Program-made: the position numbers and the translations under genes | Shown: piece after piece, positions 1 through 10,655 of the stretch | How the letters are laid out: each line of letters opens with the position of its first letter | How positions within the stretch are numbered: the first letter of the stretch is position 1 | Assembly (NCBI RefSeq): GCF_031143425.1 | Contig: NC_090439.1 | Location: 640,771,465-640,835,464, forward strand | Direction of reading: 5' to 3' | Length of the DNA stretch: 64,000 nucleotides | Origin: Pleurodeles waltl | Taxonomy: Eukaryota; Chordata; Amphibia; Caudata; Salamandridae | Notes under the pieces: model-generated | The model's database searches: none | Seen by the model: the letters and a program-made list of their open reading frames with translations, nothing else | What the model was told of the DNA's origin: nothing

Positions 1-259
1 TACTTACCTGCAAACTGAATCCTGTGGTTCTAGAAATAAATTAACAAAATATATTTTTCTATATAAAAACTTGTTGGTCTGGAGTTAAGTCCTTGAGTGT
101 GTGTTTGCACTTATTGCTTGTGTGTGTACAACAAATGCTTAACACTACCCTCTGATAAGCCTAATTGCTCGACCACACTTCCAAAAATAGAGCATTAATA
201 TTATCTATTATTGCCTCTGTCAAGCCTCTTGGGGAACCGCTGAACTCTGTGCACACTAT
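1..259. other. No gene seen; left flank
   Basis: AT-rich, non-coding sequence with no recognisable gene. It ends in ACTAT (255-259), which recurs immediately right of the adjacent hairpin MITE at 888-892. By inference it is intronic loxhd1 sequence upstream of the exon at 23628. Confidence 0.5.
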
Positions 260-887
260 GGGGGTCATTCTGACCCTGGCAGTCATGGACCGCCAGGGCC
301 AACGACCGCGGGAGCACCGCCAACAGGCTGGCGGTGCTCCCATGGGCATTCTGACCGCGGCGGTACAGCCGCGGTCAGAAACCGAAAACCGGCGGTGTCC
401 CGCCGGTTTCCCGCTGCCCTGGGGAATCCTCCATGGCGGGGCTGCAGGCAGCGCCGCCATGGGGATTCCGACCCCCTTACCGCCAGCCTGGCTCTGGCGG
501 TTTTGACCGCCAGAACCTGGCTGGCGGTAACGGGTGTCGCGGGCCCCTGGGGGCCCCTGCAGTGCCCATGCCACTGGCATGGGCACTGCAGGGGCCCCGT
601 AACAGGGCCCCACCAAGATTTTCAGTGTCTGCCAAGCAGACACTGAAAATTGCGACGGGTGCAACTGCACCCGTCGCACCCCTTCCACTCCGCCGGCTCC
701 ACTCGGAGCCGTCATCCTCGTGGAAGGGGGTGTCCCGCTGGGCTGGCGGGCGGCCTTCTGGCGGTCGCCCGCCAGCCCAGCGGGAAACTCAGAATTACCG
801 CAGCGGTCTTTTGACCGCGCAGCGGTATTCTGCCGGCGGGATTTTGGCGGGCGGCCTCCGCCGTCCGTCAAAGTAAGAATGATCCCC
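260..887 (+). mobile_element. Harbinger-type hairpin-rich MITE, copy 1
   Basis: GC-rich non-autonomous element of 628 bp. Its ends are imperfect inverted repeats: GGGGGTCATTCTGACC at the left, and GGGGATCATTCT when the right end is read on the opposite strand. The same terminal GGTCATT signature is found on the large Harbinger copies in this window. The interior is a chain of near-perfect palindromes rich in GGCGGT/ACCGCC, including a CAGTGCCCATGCCA/TGGCATGGGCACTG stem near 558-597 and a TTTTCAGTGTCTG/CAGACACTGAAAA stem near 619-650. Apparent flanking repeats are ACTAT (255-259 and 888-892), 5 bp rather than the expected 3. Open frames crossing it on both strands are by-products of stop-poor GC-rich palindromes and do not look like proteins. 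It probably moves with a Harbinger transposase supplied in trans (inference). Confidence 0.8.
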
Positions 888-892
888 ACTAT

Positions 893-2215
893 CTTATTTT
901 CATATAGTAAATACAGAGCCAGCTTGCTACAATAAGAAACAGGATTTTCCTGTTAGAAAAACCCTAACCCACCAGGGTTACCCCTTGGTGGCATGCTTTA
1001 TCATTGGGTTTCTTCCCATTCTGCTATGGAGCATGGTGTGCTACGACCTACGGGATACGCGGGAGCACTGATGTAGTCTTGTCAATGTGAATCAAGGGAG
1101 GGATAGGAGTGGTAGGGTCTTGGGTGAGTTAAAAATATCTGTCTCCTAGTAATTCCAATGATTTAATAGATCTCTTGTAGGTGGTATGTTTAAAAAGGGG
1201 GCTGCGGAAGTGGGGCATGTAATGTAACTGACTTCCTTGTCTACATGTTTCAGAGCCTTACCCCTAGGCTCCTCCTCAGGACCAAGGTGGACTTCCTGGT
1301 GCCACTCCTTGTTAGACTACCTCTAATGAAAGCATAAATAATACATGCTCTGTGATATGGTGCAATTCGCCTAACTAATGTGGTGTCACAATATAATACC
1401 TATTGTTTATGGTGTCCGTCATTGATACTTGTGGAAATACAAGAGAGGCATACTTATAATATCCCCCATTTGTAATGGTCCGCTATATATGGTGTTTGTG
1501 GGTGTGGTGCCACCTATTTGCAAACTGCACCCCACTCGTGCGAAACGACACTCGTGAATATAAGGAATGAGAGACCAAAGTACTCTCACAATCAACAATA
1601 CAAGACATCCTTCATTTAAAACTTTTAAACATGTAAACACGTGAAACACACCAAACAGCACACACGTGGTGCATGCGTATCCTACTTGGTAGCATTTGGA
1701 CTCTGATATCATAGCCCCTCTGGGAGGGGGTTTGCTTGTAGTCACAGTCTAAAGATTTGGCAACGTTTTAGAATCGATTCATCTTACCGTATCTGTAGCG
1801 TGATGTAATGGTCAAAAGGCACTTACTTCCTCAAAGCGACACTCCCGCTCTGTACCTAATGCTCACCTCCCTGGGGTCTGAATCTTGAGAGCTCACATGG
1901 GAGCCGAGTTTAAATGTGCAGCAGCCCTTGCATCTCAGCATGCTACAGCGTGCAGCACTAGACTGCTAACTTCCCCAAGATGGCGGCCACCCGTGGAACG
2001 AAGTGGGGTCCGCGAGGACCCTAAAAGTAGGTTATCAGTCTTGCCACTTTTAGGTTATAGGAATACTCTTCTCACCCGTTACCAAAGGTCTGGTTAGCAC
2101 TCCTTGAGGCAGCACTCTATGGAGCAGCCCATCTGCTTACTGGTGCATGAAGCATTAATCACATCACTAATGTCTGAATTGTTCTACTAAACCCCACCCC
2201 CCCCATTAACTACAG
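893..2215. other. No gene seen
   Basis: Unannotated non-coding stretch. Short open frames have no recognisable motif. GC-richer sequence near 1980-2030 shows no conserved protein. Presumed loxhd1 intron. Confidence 0.4.
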
Positions 2216-2440
2216 ATGCATCTTCTTAATTGCCTGTTTAGTACACAAACATCTCCACAATTCTCCTGCATAGTTCTTGGCTACAATGCTGATTATCTCT
2301 GGAGGTCACATGGCATGCCGAGTATGGAAATGATGCACCTTGACAATCTTTTAATATGCCAAACCCATACACAATCCTTCTCTGGCTGTTGCCCAAGAAT
2401 ATGGAACTCATCACCTGACAATTACAGATATGTATGTTTT
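2216..2440 (+). mobile_element. Possible LINE ORF2 C-terminal scrap
   Basis: The + frame contains SFSGCCPRIWNSSPD, which resembles the 'SFSVAAPRLWNSLP' motif near the ORF2 C-terminus of CR1/L2-type LINEs. No other domain is present. It is a short relic; the family assignment rests on this one motif. Confidence 0.3.
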
Positions 2441-2452
2441 TTATGTGGTATT

Positions 2453-2677
2453 TTATAGCGCAAATGTAGACAAAACACAGCAGAGTGCTGTATAGGGCAT
2501 AAGGTCAAAGGCAATAATTTGGTCACTGTGTTTTTGAAGGGAAATGGTTTCTAGGTGTGAGAGTGGACTGTAACTGCATTGTGATGTGGATTCTTTAAAG
2601 AGGTGTGATTTCAACTCTTTCCTAAAATGGGATAGCTTGATGGATACAGGTATGTTCATTGCAGGTCCTGGGTGCAT
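2453..2677 (-). mobile_element. Possible LINE 3' end scrap (inverted)
   Basis: The - strand frame contains SHFRKELKSHLFKES, similar to the 'FKxxLKTHLF' motif close to the ORF2 C-terminus of CR1/L2-type elements. It then runs toward TTTGCGCTATAAAATA, which resembles a LINE 3' end. It lies head-to-head with the + strand scrap just upstream. Relic only. Confidence 0.3.
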
Positions 2678-2929
2678 AGATCAAGAAGGCCTGTTTTTAT
2701 TTGTTGCATTTCTTTGTCTCTAGTCTGATGTGCTAACTGCAGGTGTGCCGAGAGCCACCATAGATGATGAGCATGTCAACCATATATGCAGGGGTTCAGT
2801 GCATGATGACTTTCACAAAATACTTCAAACAACCTCTTTTGAGCCATAACTCTTGACCTCCTAAGTAATTTGCAGTGTAGCTTACTTTCTTTGTGGCCTC
2901 TCTGCCTGCTGAATCATTAAGGGTAAAAG

Positions 2930-3341
2930 CGAGACCTCCACAGAGTCATTACTGGAAGCAGGAGACCCCAGCCTAAGCATTTTTGATGATTTGAGCCGCA
3001 AAACAGATACATAAAAAATCTAAATTTTAATTTTAATGGAAAGGTTGGAGCTTTCCTAAATCACACTGAGGCCAATGATCTTCAATTATATTTTCTATTT
3101 CTGACACTTGTTTTGCTCCCACTGATCAATCTGAGGAAACCAATGTCATTATTAGCCCCAAATTCCTTTACATTTACAGAACGTTTTAAAACTTTCAATC
3201 ATACATTTTACTTCCTTATTTATATACACTTTATTAATCTCTTAATATAATTACGCTTTCTAAGCATTTGTAGGCCCCCGGAGTAGGCACCACAGACCCC
3301 CAGGATTCATCAGACCAGAGGTTGAGAACTACTGGCCTATC
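2930..3341 (-). mobile_element. hAT-like nonautonomous remnant
   Basis: Read on the - strand from 3341, the sequence starts CAGTAGTTCTCAACCTCTGG, which matches the common vertebrate hAT/Charlie terminal sequence (CAGTGGTTCTCAA...). The interior is AT-rich and non-coding. I could not find a clear matching left terminus, so the left boundary is approximate. Confidence 0.4.
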
Positions 3342-4104
3342 TAATTTCTTTTTCCTTGCTTTTTCATCCTCTTCTCTTTATTTCTCGTCACGTGCCTTCA
3401 ATAGCACCCCCACTTTATCTTTAGCATTGGAAGCTTGTTGTACAAAATTGTTTACAGTCTTCTTTTCTTCTACTTGTTAGTTGTACTGTGCACTATAGTA
3501 TACCTCGAAGCAATGCTGTTGCCAAGTCGTCTCCCTGTTAGATTTATTCATCATGCCTTTTCTAGCAATACAGTGTCCTGACACACTTTGTGGAATAATT
3601 CAACTTCACATACAAATTGATAATATTGAAAAATGTAGAATGTTCAATAAAAAAGAGCAATGTTGAAACTAGGCAGGTGGTTTAGATTCTTGTGACAGGT
3701 AAGTGCCTTGCTCTGCATACAGACTACAAAGAAGGTATGAAGTAAACAGGAGTAAAAATGCCAAAACCCTCACAGTGGTGGACTTGGGTAGCACGCTGTA
3801 AGTGCAGATTTTATTCCACAGCCACCAGCTCACAGATTATAATTGTTTGCTACCCTTTATTTTTATTATGTTTTTAAGTTCACACATCATGAAAGGGATG
3901 GGTGTAGCAGCTGCGTTAAGCAGGCTGTGGGCAAAGGAATGCCATGCTCTGCGACTGTCGTTTGTGGATTCAGAACACACTGTACATTGGTATCATTTGT
4001 TCATCGAGGGTCAGGACATACTAGGCACCTGGGTCATGCACCCAGCCGCTGTCACCATGCACCAGGGACTCTCAGAAAAAGACATGGCCCATACATTCAC
4101 TGTA
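3342..4104. other. No gene seen
   Basis: AT-rich non-coding sequence. A 152-aa open frame starting at 3802 runs into the hAT MITE that follows and has no recognisable domain, so it is not called as a gene. Confidence 0.4.
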
Positions 4105-4112
4105 CGCAGTCT

Positions 4113-4284
4113 CAGTGGTGTAACAAAGCCCCCCGCTGTCCCCTCTGTGCAGGGGGGAGGGGTCATCCAGGGGGCCCTCTCAGCATACACTGTGCATGGA
4201 CGGCAGGCCCCTGACTGGGCCCAGGGGGGCCCTCCCTCAAGAAACTTTGCAAGGGGGTGAGGCTCAAGTTTTGTTACGTGACTG
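4113..4284. mobile_element. hAT-type MITE
   Basis: A 172-bp element with inverted ends CAGTGGTGTAAC and GTTACGTGACTG. Flanking 8-bp duplications match 7/8 (CGCAGTCT at 4105-4112, CACAGTCT at 4285-4292), the 8-bp length expected of hAT insertions. It has no coding capacity. The terminus matches that of the hAT MITE at 40832-40967. Confidence 0.72.
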
Positions 4285-4689
4285 CACAGTCTTAGCCATG
4301 CACATCAGGTAATTCAGTCGCGTCATAGAAATACCACGTTTACGTACAGATGGGCAGTTCATCTTTTTAAACCATTTCCTCAGTTGACCTCCTGATCCCA
4401 GTGCACTTTATCACTGTTGGTTTCCTTTTTTATGTATTATTGTGAAAAGGATTGGTCATTCAAAGATTTTGACATCATTTTAACAATCTGCAGGACCAGG
4501 CCAGTTTCTTGGGGTTCCTGAGGAACTTAGGGAGGGGGACCCACCTATTGTGCATACCTCATATCCTCCCTACTGTTGAGGACTGCTCTTCCAGGCCTCC
4601 CAGAGTTGGGTTGGGCCACACAGACTGCAAATCTGCTGTCATCGGGCAGCCTCTGCATCGCTACCCATGAGCGATGTGCTAATGTTTCT

Positions 4690-6780
4690 CCTGTACTTGG
4701 AGCAATGCATCATTTTTGAAGGTTTTAGCTGCAGAACCTACTTCTGAGGACCAGGACTGGAGGGTAACACCTCAGGCAAGGGTAGGACTCACAGATGGCA
4801 CCAGGAGAGTTGCAAGCAGTCTTTGTTGTCCCAGAGACTGCAAAAGAACAGGAGGCAAGCCAACAAGCCCTTGGAGATTCTTGGTTTCAAGGATGTAGAG
4901 AGCAAGTCCAGTCCTTCTCACTGCAGGCAATAAGCAGTAGGCCAACACAGCAAAGCACTTAGCAAAGTGGAGGTCCTTCCTACAGTACAGCAAACAGCAG
5001 GCCAACACAGCAATGCATTCAGAGAGTAGCAGTCCCTCCTGGCAGCACAACGGTCCTTTTTCCTGGCAGAGTTTCCTTGGTTCCAGTGGAGATCTGATTT
5101 GGTGGAGTTTGGGGGTGCAGCGCTTTTACCCAAATTTGCTTTTGAGTTGAGGGGGGGGGCTTCAAAGAGGACTTTGAAGATAACAAGGTCCCTGCCCTTC
5201 CTTCCCTGGCTCCCACCACTTTACAGGGGGTTAAAGAGGCACAGCCCTATTCAGGTGTGAGGCAGTGCTAAGCTCCACCCCCTATCAAGCCAGTTAATGG
5301 CCCAACAGCCTGGTGATGGGCCATCAGGATGTAAATGTTACACCCCAGCTCCCTTTGTGTGTGACTGTCTAGAGGAAATGCACAAAGCCCAGACATGTAT
5401 TCATAGACAGGCAGAGACACAGAGGGGGTCATTCTGACCCTGGCGGTCCATGACCGCCAAGGCGGAGGGCGGCGGAAGCACCGCCAACAGGCTGGCGGTG
5501 CTTCCTGGGCGATTCTGACCGCGGCGGTAAAACCGCGGTCAGAAAAGGGGAGCCGGCGGTTTCCCGCCGGTTTCCCGCTGGTTTCCCGCCGGCCCAGGGT
5601 ATCCGTCATGGCGGCCCTGCTTGCAGCACCGCCATGGGGATTCCGACCGCCTTCCCGCCAGCCTCTTTCTGGCGGTGTCCACCGCCAGAACCAGGATGGC
5701 AGCAACGGGTGCCGTGGGGCCCCTGGGGGCCCCTGCACTGCCCATGCCACTGGCATGGGCAGTGCAGGGGCCCCCTAACAGGGCCCCACAAAGATTTTCA
5801 CTGTCTGCTTTGCAGACAGTGAAAATCGCGACGGGTGCCACTGCACCCGTCGCACCCCTGCAACTCCGCCGGCTCCATTCCAAGCCGGCTTCATTGTTGA
5901 AGGGGCTTTCCCACTGGGCCGGCCGGCGGTCTTCTGGCGGTCGCCCGCCGGCCCAGCGGGAAAGCCGGAATGGCCGCAGCGGTTTTTCGGCGGGAACCGC
6001 TTGGCGGGCGGCGACCGCCGACCGCCGCGGTCAGAATGACCGCCAGAATGATTAAAGTAAGAACGTGCCAACTTTCTAAAAGTTACATTTTCAGAATAAA
6101 AATTTAAAATCTGAATTCACCATAAGTTGTGATTTCAAATTGTGAGTCCCTAGACATCAAACTTCAAATTTCTGTCTTTTCCCAATTTAAAATTACACTT
6201 AAAAGATGATTTTTGGTAATCCCCATGTTATCCTATGGGAGAGATAGCCCTTGCAATAGTGAAAAACAAATGTAAAAGTTTTTCACCACCTGAACATGTT
6301 AAACTTAAAAGTACATGCCGAACGTTTTAAATACACTGCACCCTGGCTTTGGGGCTAGCTAGGGCCTACCTCAGGTGGTGACGTACATATATTAAAAAGG
6401 AAAGTTTGGTCCCGGCAATTGTGTACACTTACCAGGTTGAAATAGCACTTTAAAACTTCACACACAGGCTCTGCAGTGGCAGGCCTGAGACATGTTTACA
6501 GGGCCACTGAGTGGGTGGCATGATCAGTGCTGCAACCCCACTAGCAGCATTTTATTTACAGGCCCGGTGCACATATAGTGCACTTTACTAGGGACTTGAG
6601 TAAATTAAATGTGCCAATTGTGGACACCAATTTTATCATGTAGTGAGTGGAGAGCACATGAACCTTAGCACCGATTAGCATAATGCCAACAAAAACAAGG
6701 TCAGAAAACTGGGAGAAGGAAGGCAAAAAGCCTGAAGATGACCCTGAAGAAAAGGCCATTTCCAACAATAAGGCAAACCA
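4690..6780 (-). mobile_element. LTR-like interspersed repeat, split by a MITE
   Basis: Read on the - strand, a moderate-copy type repeat starts with TGTTGGAAATGG at about 6772 and runs leftward. It contains segments I associate with abundant newt LTR-type repeats (for example the CAGTGGCAGGCCTGAGACAT stretch near 6475). I recognise it from general pattern memory rather than from coding motifs, and boundaries are approximate. It is interrupted at 5424-6044 by a hairpin MITE with a clean 3-bp duplication, which dates the MITE as younger. Confidence 0.4.
5424..6044 (+). mobile_element. Harbinger-type hairpin-rich MITE, copy 2
   Basis: A 621-bp element starting GGGGGTCATTCTGACC and ending GGTCAGAATGACCGCC, flanked by a 3-bp duplication AGA (5421-5423 and 6045-6047). 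It is the same family and orientation as 260-887, with the same order of palindromes: CCGCGGTC stem, GGCGGG/CCCGCC stem, a CACTGTCTG/CAGACAGTG stem near 5799-5825, and the GCCCATGCCACTGGCATGGGC stem near 5739-5760. It is nested in the LTR-like repeat. Non-coding: long open frames on both strands reflect palindromic GC-rich sequence. Confidence 0.85.
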
Positions 6781-7117
6781 AAAGTTCAGTTATAGCAATA
6801 CAAAATATCAGCAATAAAATTTGATGTTCAGCATAAACTCTTTGGTATTCTCTCCCATACTTGGGTACTATCTAGGATGATCTACCTAAACAAATCTATA
6901 AAAAGGATGGGGAAAAAGTCGCAAAAGGTTGGTGAATTATGGCAAAAATAGAAAAAATAAATGTGTAGGCATATAAAAAAAAAAAGTAGAAGGTGTCAGC
7001 AATTCAGAAGCTTGGTCAAGAGGCTCCTAAGGAGAGTTAAGAGTTAGCCTAAGCCACACTCAACAAAGCATAGGGATAGGGGGAAGTCAGAGGTCTGTGC
7101 CTCCCACAGTCTAAAGA
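6781..7117. other. No gene seen
   Basis: AT-rich spacer between the LTR-like repeat and Harbinger copy A, with poly-A runs near 6978. No motif. Confidence 0.4.
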
Positions 7118-7444
7118 GATGGTCATTATGACATTGGCGGTGACTGTTAAAGTGGAGGTAATACTGCCAACAGACTGGCAGTAATTACTGCCAAATTATA
7201 ACCATGGCGTGATACCTCCCATAGACAGCCAATGTACCACACCAACCGCCAGGGCGTTAACACCACTGACCACGGCGTTAGCCATCAACAGCCAGGTGTA
7301 AGACAAGGTACCGCCCACCATAATATGACATAGCAAACCACCACGATTTCTGGGGCGGTACCAACACCATCAAAAGCCTGGCAGAAACACTGCACAGAAG
7401 ATGAGCGACTCACCTTGAGGGACACAGAGGAGACCACTGCCGCC

Positions 7445-7527
7445 ATGGAACCGGAACTTCAAGTCTTCCTGATGCTCCTCTACACCATGGTCCTCCTGGA
7501 AGACCAACGCCGACGAAGATGATGACG
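7445..7527 (+). pseudogene. Harbinger transposase exon 1, copy A (broken)
   Basis: An 83-nt exon beginning ATG (MEPELQVFL...) and ending at a GTGAGT donor (7528). It encodes a short hydrophobic stretch then a basic run, typical of Harbinger transposase N-termini. Copies B and C have an exon of the same length in the same place. Two in-frame TGA codons just before the donor, where B and C have Arg/Gln codons, break this copy. The phase (2 extra nt) matches the main exon at 10656. Confidence 0.7.
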
Positions 7528-7976
7528 GTGAGTACAGCCGCCTAGCACAAAAGGGAGGGAGGGAGGAAAGGGAGAATGACACACACGCACAACACACACC
7601 ATTCACACACACACCATACACAAAACCAGTTGCAGAGTAAAACCAATGTCACAGGACCCACGTCTAATTTAAACAAGGACTACATTGAAGTTTAACTGAT
7701 ACTGTAATATGATGACAACAGCCACCATATTGTCCATGCGATAACATAAACAGGAGTCAATGTCCAGGAAGGGCCAATGGCCAGTCCAAAGTACAGAAGG
7801 CCCACATGAACAGTCAAAGCCCCAACTTGATTCCTGACATTATCCGGAATCCACTGTGCAGGGGCATCATGTTGGAAATGGGCAGGCACCTCAGGGGTAA
7901 CGCGGGTGGGTGTGGGGGGCACCTCAGCTGAAGTGGGTAACATGCCCACTGATTCTGACGGGTGCTCCTTGACCAA

Positions 7977-8140
7977 TTGTCCCTGGTGGAGAGTGTAAGG
8001 CCACAGTCTCTGAAATGGGGAACGTGTCCACTGATTCTGGAGGGGGCTACTTGCCCAATTGTCCCTGGTGGGGAGTGTAAGGCCACAGTCTCTGAAGTGG
8101 GGAACATGCCCACTGGTTCTGGAGGGGGCTCCTTGAAGAT
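7977..8140. repeat. 82-bp tandem repeat, about 2 copies
   Basis: TTGTCCCTGGTGG recurs at 7977 and 8059 with period 82. It shares the GTAAGGCCACAGTCTCTGAA core with the 64-bp repeats at the corresponding place in Harbinger copies B and C, so it is probably a homologous repeat with a different unit length. Confidence 0.65.
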
Positions 8141-8149
8141 GGGCAAGGA

Positions 8150-10204
8150 AAAGCTTCTTAGGGACGTTGGTGCGGGATGTGGGAGGAGGGATGGGAGTGG
8201 AGGTTGAGGGAGTGGTTGTCACAGGTGTACGTCTTCTGGACTTGGGTGCAGGTGCATGGGCAGTGTCCGTGTGTGAGGTGGATGGCTGTTGGGAGTCTGA
8301 GAGTGTGTGTTTGTGTCTTTTAGGAGGGGAGAGCAGACAGGGTGGGAGAGGACAAAGCGGACGCGTGGATGGATGTTGTGGATGTGTCTGTAAGTGAGGT
8401 GTGTGTGCTGCTTGATGTGGTGATGGTGGTGGTTAATGCAGTGCATGCAGGTGTGAGTGCGGATGGGACTGTGAGGGAGGAGGAGGAGGAGATGGAAACA
8501 GTGGAGGCAGTGGATGTTGTTGTGTGTGCAACTGTCTGTTGTTTGTATGAGTGCTTGTGGCCTGAAGTGTGCTGCCTGTGTTTGACTCTGCTACTCCTGT
8601 CTGATGTTTTGTATGCATGCTTGTCTGTATGTGTGCATGGGATGGGTTGGGGTTGAGGAGACTAGGACTGGGAAGTGGTAGTTGGAGGGGGAATGGTAGG
8701 AACAGGGACACTGACTGCCATCAGAGAGGAGGCCAGAGCCTGCAACGATCTCTGTAGGGCCGCCAACCTGCAGTGGATTCCCTCCTGGTATGGATTGCAT
8801 TGCTGCATCTGTAATGCCAGCCCCTGGTCAATAGCCTCCTCACTGAGGGAAGCAGGGCTCACTGGGGCAGGGCCTGAGGTGCCTGGGGCAAAGGAGATGC
8901 CCACCCTCCTGGGTGAGCGGGCACGGGCAACTCTGTGAGGGGCTACTGGGAGGGCAGTACTGGTACAGGGGTGGCAGCTGTACCTGTAGCTAGGGTGGTT
9001 CCAGAGGTGTCCGCCACCACCAGGGAGCTACAGTCAGAGGAGGAATCAGAGTCAGTGTTGTCACCTCCTCTCTCCATAGTGGTGCTCCCCTTGCCCTCTG
9101 TCCCACTGGTCCACTCGGTGTCAGTGGACTCTGCCTCTTGGGTCCTGTGGGATGCAGCTCTCTCAGTCATCGGTGCCCCTGCTCCTCCGCCAGATGATGC
9201 TAATGCACACATGGACAGGACAACAGAAGAAAATAAGGGGAGAGAGTGAAAGGGAGCACTGGGTCAATAACAGCACCAACACTACAGATGGCATACACAT
9301 TAACATCACACACAGGGATCAGGATTGAAAACTATGCATCGCACTGGCATTTAATTGGCTAGGTACCACAGCAAGATGAGAGCCAACCACCTCCAACTGC
9401 ACCCCTCCTGGGACCCACTAAGCCCTGCCTGACCTGGAATGCTACCTAGCTGGATTACAAGATTTTGCTATACACCCATTTACCTTGATCTGGACAACAC
9501 AGCAATGTCTGAGCTGCCATTAAGAAGTACCCACTAACTGAAACCCACCACCAGGATCCCATGTAAGCCAACAAACATGGTTGTCACGCTCACTGTACTT
9601 ACCCTCTTGTGGCTGCTGTGCTGCCCTCAAGCACCCATCCAGCTCTGGGTAGGCCACCACCAGTGTGCGGGCCATCAAGGGGGGTCAGGTTCCGACAGGC
9701 ACCCTGCCCTCATTGGGAGGCCATCCCCAGCCTGGCTTCTGCAGTCTTCCGGGCTCAGTGTCTCAGGTCCTCCCACTTTTTCCTACAGTGGGTGCTCCGC
9801 CTGCTGTAGACCCCCAGGGTCTGCACATCTTTGACGATGGCATGCCACAATCCCTTCTTCTGATGGGCGCTGACCTGCAGAGGTAATACAAACAGGAGGA
9901 CACCATTAAACATACAATCCAGCCTGTCACACATATGGCCCACAAATGCCATTTCCATCTCCATTGGCACCCACATCACCCGGTGTCCAACATGTACACT
10001 ACCTCCAGACATACGCCCCGAATGACACGCTGCTAGCACGCACATCTCCATGCAACCTTGTCACATGCATCGTGCCTATGGTGTACTCATCTGTTGGTCT
10101 GGAGACCCATACAGCTGTCCATACAGGGGTAGGACCCCATCCACCAAGTGCTCTAACTCCTCCGAAGTGAAGGCAGGGGCCCTTTCCCCAGTCACACGGG
10201 CCGT
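8150..10204 (-). pseudogene. Harbinger gene 2: second Myb/SANT protein, copy A (broken)
   Basis: Antisense three-exon gene inside the transposase intron. Exon 1 is 10091-10204 (114 nt, as in copy C), exon 2 about 9603-9874, and exon 3 starts at 9199. Exon 2 encodes the HQKKGLWHAIVKDV and THCRKKWEDL parts of a Myb/SANT-like trihelix. Exon 3 encodes the SGTEGKGS...DSDSSSD acidic Ser stretch, then GISFAPGTSGPAPV and a putative C-terminal helix (ALQRSLQALASSLMA). Lesions: the start codon position reads ACG, the exon 1 donor reads ATGAGT instead of GTGAGT, exon 2 is frameshifted (272 nt versus 271), and exon 3 is frameshifted near 8905-8943. Family-level function (DNA binding and help to the transposase) is inferred. 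Confidence 0.72.
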
Positions 10205-10655
10205 GGCAGGATCCAGACACGGGTCACAGCAGCACACGCAGTGGAGGTTTTGTCCTAAGGAAAGTCAGGAATCAAGTTAGGTTTTAAACAGAAAATGGCG
10301 GCGATGTCCAAGGCAGTGTACACCATCACTGCTGCCGGAGATCCCCATTGGCCACTTTACTCCATAGAGCTCCATTTTACCCAATGAGGAATAGCATGGC
10401 GGTGCAAGACTGCCTTCTGCCATGACACCTAACGCCGGCGGAGTTACCTCACTTCCACCTGTCCCTACATACAAGACAGGCAGTCGCCATTTTATGGTGG
10501 TGGACAACATTCAGAAAATTAAGAACTGCGTCATTGCTGTAAATTGCATGTACATTGCCATTCACATTGTCCCTTCAGATAAATGCTCTTTGTACACTGA
10601 GGTGGTGGTTCCATTATTCAGTTTGTGACACCCTACTCACTCTTCTGTCCCTTAG
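10205..10655. promoter_or_regulatory. Possible bidirectional promoter region of copy A
   Basis: The space between divergent gene 2 exon 1 (-) and the transposase main exon (+). It contains AAAATGGCGGCG (10292-10303, YY1-like), CCATTGGCC (10346) and a CCAATGAGG motif (10380), all promoter-type elements. The corresponding stretch in copy C has paired CCAAT boxes and a CCGCCATTTTC motif. Promoter activity is inferred; no TATA box is evident. Confidence 0.35.

Noticed and set aside
161..935. Several overlapping open frames of 71-242 aa in the hairpin MITE
   Set aside because: All arise from GC-rich palindromes that are stop-poor on both strands. No frame is conserved in a protein-like way among the three MITE copies.
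1419..1745. 108-residue antisense open frame
   Set aside because: No domain, no supporting context, composition like surrounding non-coding DNA.
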